Origin: JBFMAP01 sp964632135
GTDB lineage: Archaea > Micrarchaeota > Micrarchaeia > Burarchaeales > JBFMAP01
Assembly: GCA_964632135.1 (NCBI GenBank)
Contig: CAZWEI010000065.1
Span: 1-5,047 of the forward strand
Length of the DNA stretch: 5,047 nt
Direction: 5' to 3'
Below, piece by piece: positions 1 to 5,047 of this stretch. The position numbers were made by a program, and so were the translations under genes. The notes beneath the pieces are model-generated. The model was not told where the DNA came from, ran no database searches, and saw only the letters and a list, made by a program, of their open reading frames with translations. The stretch's first letter is position 1. Each line of letters begins with the position of its first letter.

Positions 1-1020
1 CACGATGAGCGCGGAAACCCCCACGACGAGCGCCAGATAGCCCAGCGCGCCGAGAGCAAGCACCGCGAGCCCAAGCAAACCGGAAATTCCCCACCAGCCA
101 CCGTCCGCGATATTCCCGTTCGGGGGATGCGAATCGTTGTAGGGCGTGGTGTCGTTTGTTGGTGGCACAAGAATGTTGAAAACGAAAATTTCCTCGTTGT
201 AATCATTCAGGAATTTCACAGTCCTCTTCTGCACGAGCTTCTCGTACTCCGCGCTCAGCTTGAACTCGTTCGAAGTCATGCCGCCGAACTCCACGACCCC
301 TTCGTCATCCGTCACTCCGGCGTACGCCGCGACCCCGCGCGTCGCGACAGCGCTCACCTTCACCCCTTCAATCGGCCTGCGCGCGTTGTCCGTGGCGCGC
401 ACCACGAGCGTGTAATTATAATTCAGTATTCTGAGCGTCTCAACCTTGTCGCCGGTAATCCTCGCGCCTGCCGAGGCGTTCTTCCCAAAAACGCTCGCGC
501 TTATCGCATAAACCGTGTCCTGCATTATGTGAAACTCCGCCTCCCCGCCCTCGCCCGTGGTCCTGTTCTCCTTTATCGGGGAGGTCATCACCACGGTGAC
601 GTTCGGGATTGGCCTGTCCAGGAAGTTCACGACCTTTACCATGAGCGACACTACGGAAAGGTTGAAGCGCGCGTTGATTACCGGCGTGCTGTCATTGATG
701 CTGAACACCTGTTTCGTGCTTATGGATTTTCCCATATACAGCACGCCAACCGAATAGGAATAATTCACACAGTCGTCAGGCGCCTGGTCGATTACATGGA
801 TCCTCGCAATGCCAAAATCGTCCGTCACGCCGGTCTCCTTGTCGTTGAACTTTTTGCACGCGTTCTTCTGATAAGTTATCGTCACTGCCGCGCTCGGCAG
901 CGGGCGCCCCGTCCTATCGGTTGCATTTATGGTGATGTCGGCAGCCCAGCCCGCGAAAACAGGGCTCGCGAGCAACAGAAACAATAGCACGACGACTACA
1001 ACACGCACTACAACCCGCAT
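1..1020 (-). CDS. Secreted, probably membrane-anchored protein with three Ig-like (carboxypeptidase-regulatory-like) domains; C-terminus cut by window edge
   Basis: An open frame of 340 codons runs from the ATG at 1020 to the left edge without a stop, so the C-terminus is missing. Residues 1-23 form a Sec signal peptide: Arg2/Arg6, a Val/Leu core, and a likely cut after SPVFA (A23). Three beta-sandwich repeats follow at about 26-108, 113-198 and 200-283. Each shows the pattern D-x-x-G/R-x-P-(I/L)-x-x-(V/A)-x-V, then T-x-D-(D/E)-x-G, then an aliphatic strand. This resembles carboxypeptidase-regulatory-like or invasin-type Ig folds used as stalks. C55 and C84 in the first repeat could form a disulfide. 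A polar Pro/Asn/Asp linker (about 285-305) leads into a hydrophobic stretch from about 311 to 340, probably a membrane anchor that may continue beyond the window. There is no in-frame start upstream before the TATA-like element. I infer an extracytoplasmic structural or adhesive role; no enzymatic motif is visible. It lies 49 bp downstream of thiD on the same strand but appears to have its own promoter. Confidence 0.87.
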   Translation of the reverse strand, partial: MRVVVRVVVVVLLFLLLASPVFAGWAADITINATDRTGRPLPSAAVTITYQKNACKKFNDKETGVTDDFGIARIHVIDQAPDDCVNYSYSVGVLYMGKSISTKQVFSINDSTPVINARFNLSVVSLMVKVVNFLDRPIPNVTVVMTSPIKENRTTGEGGEAEFHIMQDTVYAISASVFGKNASAGARITGDKVETLRILNYNYTLVVRATDNARRPIEGVKVSAVATRGVAAYAGVTDDEGVVEFGGMTSNEFKLSAEYEKLVQKRTVKFLNDYNEEIFVFNILVPPTNDTTPYNDSHPPNGNIADGGWWGISGLLGLAVLALGALGYLALVVGVSALIV

Positions 1021-1047
1021 AACAATCGCTATCCTTTCGCCCCTGCC

Positions 1048-1061
1048 GTATAAAAAGTTTT
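1048..1061 (-). promoter_or_regulatory. Archaeal TATA-box-like promoter for the three-domain secreted protein
   Basis: Read on the minus strand, this short gap after thiD contains TTTTTATA (1056-1049), preceded by the A-rich GCAAAAC, compatible with a TFB recognition element. Its centre lies about 33 nt before the ATG at 1020. An archaeal start site about 26 nt downstream would give a leader of only some 7 nt. A weak AGGAT about 10 nt before the ATG could act as a Shine-Dalgarno only on a read-through thiD transcript. The T5 run could also serve as a weak poly-T termination signal for thiD. Confidence 0.5.
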
Positions 1062-1069
1062 GCAATCGG

Positions 1070-1855
1070 TCAGTCCCTTTTGGATGCGCCGACAACCATA
1101 ACTCCTTTCCCGATTTTTTTCCTTCCAGCAATGGCAATACCAATAAATCTCTCCGCGCCCTCGATCGCCATCCGCGCGCTCATCCCCTTCACTAGGTTCG
1201 CGGCAATCGCTGACGCGAATACGCATCCTCCCCCGTGCGTTCCTCCTGAAACGATTTTCTTTCTGAAAAAATGAAACTCGCCATCAACAAGTACAACGTC
1301 AACAACCCCGCCATCGCTTCTCACGCCCTTCACAACCACGTTTCTCGCGCCCATCCTGCGGATAACTCTCGCGGCACGCTTCGCATCCTCAACATTCCTA
1401 ATCTCCATCTCCGCGAGCATTTCCGCCTCATTCACGTTTGGGGTAATTACTTCTGCGAGCGGAATTATTTTTTTGCGCATCGTTTCAATCGCATTTTTCT
1501 CAATCAATTTTTTACCGTCAGGCTGCGCCGTAAAAACAGGGTCGAGTACAATATGTTTGGTTTTTCTTTTTCGCAATTCACGCGCAACCTCCTCTACGAT
1601 CTCGCGCGTGCCGAGCATCCCAATTTTTACCGCATCAACTTTCACATCGGAAAAAACGGATTCCAACTGCGCGCGCACCAGCGAGGCAGGCATATAAAGA
1701 ACGCGCTGAACCCCTCGCGTATTCTGTGCGAGCACCGCGCTCACAACTGCCGCTCCATAAACTCCGAGCGCTGCGAGAGTTCTCAAATCAGCGTACACGC
1801 CCGCGCCCCCGTCAGGGTCCGTCCCGCCAATAGCCAAAACAATTTTCCCGCGCAC
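1070..1855 (-). CDS. thiD: Hydroxymethylpyrimidine / phosphomethylpyrimidine kinase (ThiD-like)
   Basis: The gene encodes 261 residues, close to the usual ThiD length (about 260-270). ThiD is a cytoplasmic ribokinase-fold enzyme that phosphorylates HMP and then HMP-phosphate to the pyrophosphate used in thiamine phosphate synthesis. Visible family motifs in order: the N-terminal substrate loop GGTDPDGGAG (10-19), ADLRTLAALGVYG (22-34), AQNTRGV (43-49) with Q44 at the pyrimidine-binding position, KIGML (77-81), LDPV (104-107), ITPNVNEAE (137-145), KG (176-177), and the C-terminal anion-hole segment HGGGC (207-211) with the catalytic Cys. Two motifs deviate: the usual GTGC is GGGC, and the usual KGGH is KGVR. 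No ThiN domain is fused at the C-terminus, unlike many archaeal ThiD-ThiN proteins, so thiamine phosphate synthase must be elsewhere or absent. The GTG start is fixed by an in-frame TAA 27 nt upstream, no other in-frame start after that stop, and a strong Shine-Dalgarno. No other thiamine gene lies in the window. Another pyrimidine or pyridoxine kinase specificity is possible but less likely. Confidence 0.93.
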   Translation of the reverse strand: MRGKIVLAIGGTDPDGGAGVYADLRTLAALGVYGAAVVSAVLAQNTRGVQRVLYMPASLVRAQLESVFSDVKVDAVKIGMLGTREIVEEVARELRKRKTKHIVLDPVFTAQPDGKKLIEKNAIETMRKKIIPLAEVITPNVNEAEMLAEMEIRNVEDAKRAARVIRRMGARNVVVKGVRSDGGVVDVVLVDGEFHFFRKKIVSGGTHGGGCVFASAIAANLVKGMSARMAIEGAERFIGIAIAGRKKIGKGVMVVGASKRD

Positions 1856-1859
1856 AGTC

Positions 1860-1867
1860 TCATCTCC
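1860..1867 (-). promoter_or_regulatory. Shine-Dalgarno supporting the GTG start of thiD
   Basis: On the minus strand GGAGATGA matches the archaeal anti-Shine-Dalgarno complement GGAGGTGA at seven of eight positions. Its GGAG core ends 8 nt before the GTG at 1855. This decides the start over the ATG at 1863, which lies inside the same element but is out of frame. Confidence 0.75.
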
Positions 1868-1888
1868 AAATTACAACTTTCCGAAGAT

Positions 1889-1900
1889 ATATTTAAATAT
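1889..1900. promoter_or_regulatory. Palindromic TATA box, probable shared bidirectional promoter
   Basis: The 12-bp sequence ATATTTAAATAT is a perfect palindrome in the middle of the 67-bp gap between divergent genes. In the plus direction its centre is about 28 nt before the ATG at 1923, which predicts a leaderless mRNA; no Shine-Dalgarno precedes that ATG. In the minus direction it is about 39 nt before the thiD GTG, which predicts a leader of about 14 nt, just long enough to hold the Shine-Dalgarno. The purine-rich CCGAAG on its left resembles a BRE for the plus direction. The minus-direction flank is less BRE-like, so the plus direction may be the stronger. No second TATA-like site is evident in the gap. 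Confidence 0.68.
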
Positions 1901-1906
1901 TCTAAA

Positions 1907-1922
1907 ACGAGAGATTACTCGT
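1907..1922. other. Short inverted repeat abutting the start codon of the large surface gene
   Basis: Arms ACGAG and CTCGT flank a 6-nt spacer and end at the base before the ATG at 1923, overlapping the predicted transcription start. It could be an operator-like dyad for a repressor, but 5-bp arms can arise by chance. Confidence 0.25.
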
Positions 1923-4900
1923 ATGCCCAAGGCGGCGCGACTCCCGCAGAACGTGAAAATCAACTATCTCCTGCTTACGCTTCTCGCTCTCGCGCCCCTG
2001 CTGAGCGCGCCGCTCATCTGGGACCAGTCATACACCGAAGCCGCGCAGAACGCGAACTCGACCGCCACCTACTCAAACTTTCTCAACAACACTGGCGAAA
2101 ACGATTCTCTCGGCGTAAGCATGCCCATTCTCTACTGCCCCGCGGAGTGGATATGCTTGCTTACTCCAAGCACTGTAGAAACTCTCGCGGCGAACTCCAG
2201 CGCGCCAGTCGCGCTCAACGTTTCAATTCCAGCGAACGCGGGCGCGCAGAATGAAACCGTTGTGGTTTACGCAAATGACATGCTCGGAAACGAGGCTGGA
2301 AACTGGACGCTCAACGTTTCGGTGAATGCGACAGCCTCCGCGCCTCCGCAGCCAGAGCAACCTCCTCCAGAAGAGGAGCAGCCGCCTGAAGAACAGCCGG
2401 CTGAACAGCCACCTCCCATTCCAATTGCGGAACAAACAGCCGAACCTCTCACAGGAGCGATGGCGCCACTCTCGCCAGGCGGAACGCCGTCTGGCTCTGG
2501 GCGCGTATGTTTTATAGACTCTGACCTCTATCCCACGCAGCCATACTACCAAAACCTGACATCAAGCGGGTGGAGTTCTTCTGATTTTGCACAGGATGTT
2601 GGCGGGAATGTTTACTGGGTCGTAACAAAGTCCAACCCGAAAAGAAACGAGACAATCCTCGGGACGCTTGATGCTGGCGGGGACGTGAATGTCCAGTTCT
2701 TCACAAACAATGCGTGGACGACCCCGACCGAGCTGACCGCGACTTCGGCGGTAACGGCATACCGCGCCTTCGACATAGCAGTTGAGCAACTCAGCGGGGA
2801 CGTGATGGTCGTTTACAACAACGGCACAACTGGAAACGTCTCATACAAAATATGGGATGGAGATGCGTGGAGCAGCGGGGGCAACATCCCGATTCTCGGA
2901 GCCTCGGCCGCGCAGACAAACTGGGTTAAACTCGCAGCAAGAAACAACTCTGACCAAATGATGTTAGTTGTTCAGCCAGCGACCTCAACCGCGGACATAT
3001 ATGCCGTTCCTTGGACAGGGAGCGCATGGGGGGATGTAAAAGAGGTTGACAGCAACGCAGAGATTACCACAAAAGAGGATTTTGATGTTGCGTACGAGCA
3101 ATCCTCAGGAGATGCGCTTATTGTTTGGGCAAATTCTACATACGGCTATCCGTGTTATATAACCTATAGTTCCGGCGGCACGTGGGGGACGGCGAATTAC
3201 AATGTATCAGCTGCACAGCTCGCGTCCAATGGTGGAACGGCGACGATAGAATGGGTCAGGCTCGCCCCATATCCGACAGACGACAGCATGATGGTGTGCT
3301 ACGAGGAAGGAAGCGCGGCTGACTATGATTGCCAGCGGTGGAACGGAGGTGGGTGGGATACTACAGGCGCAGCAATCGAAACAACAGGCGAGTACTCTGC
3401 CGGAAGCTCGTTTAGAAATTTCGATGTGGTTCCTGAAACCGCGAACGGCGGGTTCCTTGTGCTGTACGGTTATAGCAACATAGACTTCTACTACTCAAAA
3501 TGGTGCTATGGGGCTACAAACTGCGCGGCTGGCACATGGGCTGCCAACGCGTCCATATTCACTGATTTAGCTCTTCGTTTTGACACCTCCTGGGTTTCAA
3601 TCGCGTACAACCCGCTTCTAAACGGGAGGATGGTTGCCGTGATGAAGGACCAGACTGGTTTTGTCGACAGGGCAAGGCTCAACTGCTCCTCAGGCGCATC
3701 CGTGTGCCGGAGGGAGGAGGTTGCCGCAGCGCTGACCATGGGTGGTGGCCAGACAGCATACGAGGACGCGATGTTCGCATACGACCAGTACGTCCCGCCT
3801 GGATGCGGCGACACGCTCTACGGAAATACTAAACTCGACCAAAACATCAGAGGGAACTCCTCAACCTGCATAACGCTCGGAGCGGACAACATAATCCTCG
3901 ACTGCCAAGGCTACTCGCTCACAGGCAACCTCTCGGCGAACGTGCCCGCGATTCTCGCGAGCGGAAGGACAAACATAACGATAAAGAACTGCCGAATAAC
4001 TAACTGGACGCTTGCGGTCAACTTTTCATACACGAACAACAGCTACATAACAAACACTACGATATACAACACAACCGGGCTTACCGGCGCGACAGGAGCC
4101 TCAGGAAATCCTGGCGCGACAGGCGGCGCCGGAACAACTCTCTACGGTCTTCATTTCTCAAGCTCAAGAGACAACACCCTCACAAACAACACAGTAACGA
4201 ACCTCACAGGGGGCACGGGGGGGACTGGCGGGGCGAGCGCATTTGCTGATGGCGGTAATGGAGGCGTAGGAGGTTCTGTTTACGCGTTTTATTTTGACGC
4301 TGTTTCTCACAACAACTCCATAACGAATATCACGACATCGCTTATAAGCGGGGGTGCGGGGGGAACTGGAGGAAATGGTGGCGGCGGCTCTGGTGACGAT
4401 GGGGGCATAGGCGGCGCAGGAGGCTCGGCAGAAAGTGCTTACATCCTCTCAGCGAACAACACGCTCCATATTAGTTACCTCTACAACATAACTGGAGGAG
4501 CAGGAGGAAACGGTGGCAATGCCTATGCTGCTGGTTGCGGGGGCAATGGAGGTGGCGGCACGGTGGTATACATAAGCGCAACAAATGGAAACGAAACAAT
4601 CTCAAACACGACTCTCGGGAACGTGACAGGAGGCAAGGGAGGGAATAAAGGCACCAGTTCAGGACCCGACCCTGAGTGCGATGTTTATGGCGGCGGAAAC
4701 GCCTTCGTGGTTTATATCGCCTCCAGATACGGCACAATTGTGAATTCTACAATAACAAACGCGACAGGCGGCGCGGCTGGAACAGGCAGCAGCGCTACTG
4801 CTGGAAGCGGGTATGGAATTTATCTCCACTTGGCAGCCTCGCCTTTCGCGTCAGACCACGACATAATAAACACGACAATCTCGCAAACTTCAAATTATGA

Positions 4901-5047
4901 CGTTTATACCGGAGTTGGAAAGAACAATGTGCTTCTTAATTGCACTTTCACGAGGTCGAAAATCGCCTGGAGTATTGTGGATTGTAACACCTGCAACCTC
5001 ACCATTAAGTGGTATTTCCGCGTGAACGTTACAGATTTAGGCGGGAC
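1923..5047 (+). CDS. Giant secreted multidomain surface protein: beta-sandwich, Pro-rich linker, beta-propeller, NosD-like beta-helix with glycine-rich loops; C-terminus cut by window edge
   Basis: One frame runs 1041 codons to the right edge with no stop. Residues 1-29 are a Sec signal: a basic N-terminus and a hydrophobic core at about 14-28. Residues about 60-137 look like a single Ig/NEW3-type beta-sandwich with C72 and C78. Residues 138-170 are a Pro/Glu/Gln-rich linker. From about 195 to 605 seven repeats of 50-60 residues fit a beta-propeller, most ending in a Gly-x-x-Trp-like turn that recalls degenerate Asp-boxes. C628 opens the motif Cys...ITLGADNIILDC, which begins NosD/PbH1-type right-handed beta-helices. 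The helix then carries six Gly-rich inserts at about 46-residue spacing. About 41 N-x-S/T sequons are scattered throughout, and late cysteines include CNTC at 1021-1024. No catalytic site is recognisable. I infer an extracellular, heavily glycosylated adhesin, glycan-binding or fibre protein; the missing C-terminus would be expected to hold an anchor. The start is the first in-frame ATG, about 28 nt after the TATA centre. The next in-frame ATG (residue 67) would remove the signal peptide. Confidence 0.9.
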   Translation, partial: MPKAARLPQNVKINYLLLTLLALAPLLSAPLIWDQSYTEAAQNANSTATYSNFLNNTGENDSLGVSMPILYCPAEWICLLTPSTVETLAANSSAPVALNVSIPANAGAQNETVVVYANDMLGNEAGNWTLNVSVNATASAPPQPEQPPPEEEQPPEEQPAEQPPPIPIAEQTAEPLTGAMAPLSPGGTPSGSGRVCFIDSDLYPTQPYYQNLTSSGWSSSDFAQDVGGNVYWVVTKSNPKRNETILGTLDAGGDVNVQFFTNNAWTTPTELTATSAVTAYRAFDIAVEQLSGDVMVVYNNGTTGNVSYKIWDGDAWSSGGNIPILGASAAQTNWVKLAARNNSDQMMLVVQPATSTADIYAVPWTGSAWGDVKEVDSNAEITTKEDFDVAYEQSSGDALIVWANSTYGYPCYITYSSGGTWGTANYNVSAAQLASNGGTATIEWVRLAPYPTDDSMMVCYEEGSAADYDCQRWNGGGWDTTGAAIETTGEYSAGSSFRNFDVVPETANGGFLVLYGYSNIDFYYSKWCYGATNCAAGTWAANASIFTDLALRFDTSWVSIAYNPLLNGRMVAVMKDQTGFVDRARLNCSSGASVCRREEVAAALTMGGGQTAYEDAMFAYDQYVPPGCGDTLYGNTKLDQNIRGNSSTCITLGADNIILDCQGYSLTGNLSANVPAILASGRTNITIKNCRITNWTLAVNFSYTNNSYITNTTIYNTTGLTGATGASGNPGATGGAGTTLYGLHFSSSRDNTLTNNTVTNLTGGTGGTGGASAFADGGNGGVGGSVYAFYFDAVSHNNSITNITTSLISGGAGGTGGNGGGGSGDDGGIGGAGGSAESAYILSANNTLHISYLYNITGGAGGNGGNAYAAGCGGNGGGGTVVYISATNGNETISNTTLGNVTGGKGGNKGTSSGPDPECDVYGGGNAFVVYIASRYGTIVNSTITNATGGAAGTGSSATAGSGYGIYLHLAASPFASDHDIINTTISQTSNYDVYTGVGKNNVLLNCTFTRSKIAWSIVDCNTCNLTIKWYFRVNVTDLGG
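2766..3734 (+). repeat. Tandem beta-propeller blade repeats, alternating Phe-Asp and Trp-Val types
   Basis: Within the large surface protein, blades begin with Phe-Asp at residues 283, 387 and 500, and with Trp-Val at 334, 444 and 557. The spacings are 51, 53, 57, 56 and 57 residues. Phe-Asp blades share FDxAxEQxSGDxxxV, with the third copy diverged. Trp-Val blades share WVxLA, then D/G-x-M-M/V-x-V. Trp residues at 316, 369, 421, 478 and 539 follow Gly-containing turns near blade ends. A more diverged blade around 222-270, with the turn Trp at 265, would bring the total to seven. Alternation suggests duplication of a two-blade unit. Cys pairs 459/470, 528/534 and 588/595 could staple late blades. 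Confidence 0.65.
4077..4811 (+). repeat. Six glycine-rich inserts spaced through the beta-helix
   Basis: Gly-rich segments start at residues 719, 763, 810, 858, 903 and 949 of the large surface protein (spacings 44, 47, 48, 45 and 46). Five of the six follow an N-x-T sequon (N-T-T, N-L-T, N-I-T, N-V-T, N-A-T); the third follows L-I-S. Between inserts lie beta-helix coils with Y-x-hydrophobic strands and N-x-T-I-x-N turns. The first insert is collagen-like: Gly at every third position from 719 to 734. Inserts two to four are GGX-type triplets. Inserts five and six are more degenerate and contain Lys, Pro, Ser and Ala. Glycine codons are mixed (GGC, GGA, GGT, GGG), so the repeat is conserved as protein rather than as DNA. 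Confidence 0.8.
4209..4233 (+). other. Potential G-quadruplex motif in the second glycine-rich segment
   Basis: Runs of five, seven and four G lie within 25 nt on the coding strand, separated by CAC and ACTGGC. Splitting the seven-G run gives four G-triplets with loops of about 3, 1 and 6 nt, fitting the usual G3+N1-7 pattern. It may simply reflect GGG/GGC glycine codon choice. Confidence 0.4.

Noticed and set aside
127..987. Plus-strand open frame of 286 codons
   Set aside because: It lies antisense to the secreted Ig-like protein, and its translation is His/Arg-rich without domain logic. The minus-strand frame has a signal peptide and three repeats.
1861..1863. ATG just upstream of the thiD GTG on the minus strand
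   Set aside because: It is out of frame with ThiD and sits inside the Shine-Dalgarno element.
1271..2254. Plus-strand open frame of 327 codons
   Set aside because: It is antisense to thiD, crosses the promoter gap and continues out of frame into the surface gene. Composition is random-looking, and both overlapped genes are well supported.
2223..2552. Minus-strand Arg/Cys/Gly-rich open frames opposite the Pro-rich linker
   Set aside because: Low-complexity shadows of the repetitive Pro/Glu/Gln codons on the other strand.
4471..4737. Minus-strand Cys/His/Arg-rich open frame
   Set aside because: Complement of glycine codons read in another frame; the apparent Cys-rich character is an artefact.
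4077..4811. Possible CRISPR or DNA-level tandem repeat
   Set aside because: Periodicity is in amino acids only. Codons differ between units, there is no constant repeat sequence, and the frame stays open.
3804..5047. Carbohydrate-cleaving enzyme (pectate lyase-like) assignment for the beta-helix
   Set aside because: No Asp cluster or catalytic Arg/Lys pattern of such enzymes is recognisable. The helix looks like a structural NosD/PbH1 type.

Overview
The window looks archaeal, most likely from a DPANN-type lineage with Micrarchaeota- or Diapherotrites-like surface proteins. The support is promoter architecture and protein style rather than a marker gene. TATA boxes sit at the right distance from starts to give leaderless or very short-leader transcripts. 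The secreted proteins are crowded with N-glycosylation sequons. A NosD-like parallel beta-helix opens with the Cys...GADNIxLDC motif often seen in archaeal surface proteins. The exact phylum is inference.

There are three genes and very little intergenic DNA. On the minus strand, 1-1020 encodes the first 340 residues of a secreted protein (signal peptide, three Ig-like/carboxypeptidase-regulatory-like domains, hydrophobic C-terminal segment), cut by the left edge. Upstream of it on the same strand, 49 bp away, 1070-1855 encodes a complete stand-alone ThiD (HMP/HMP-P kinase), with substitutions in two usually conserved motifs. From 1923 to the right edge the plus strand carries one uninterrupted frame of 1041 residues, cut at its C-terminus. 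It reads signal peptide, small beta-sandwich, Pro/Glu/Gln linker, probable seven-bladed beta-propeller, then a right-handed beta-helix from which six regularly spaced glycine-rich loops project.

thiD and the large gene are divergent across a 67-bp gap. A perfect 12-bp palindromic TATA-like element there is placed to serve both directions. The large gene would be leaderless, while thiD would have a roughly 14-nt leader holding a good Shine-Dalgarno and starting at GTG.

The most unusual part is the C-terminal half of the large protein. A repeat of about 46 residues alternates beta-helix coils with Gly-rich inserts, one collagen-like (Gly-X-Y) and the others GGX-GGX. This suggests a beta-helix bearing a lateral polyglycine-II or collagen-like layer, probably a glycosylated adhesin or cell-surface fibre. 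No functional link between ThiD and the surface proteins is evident beyond proximity.
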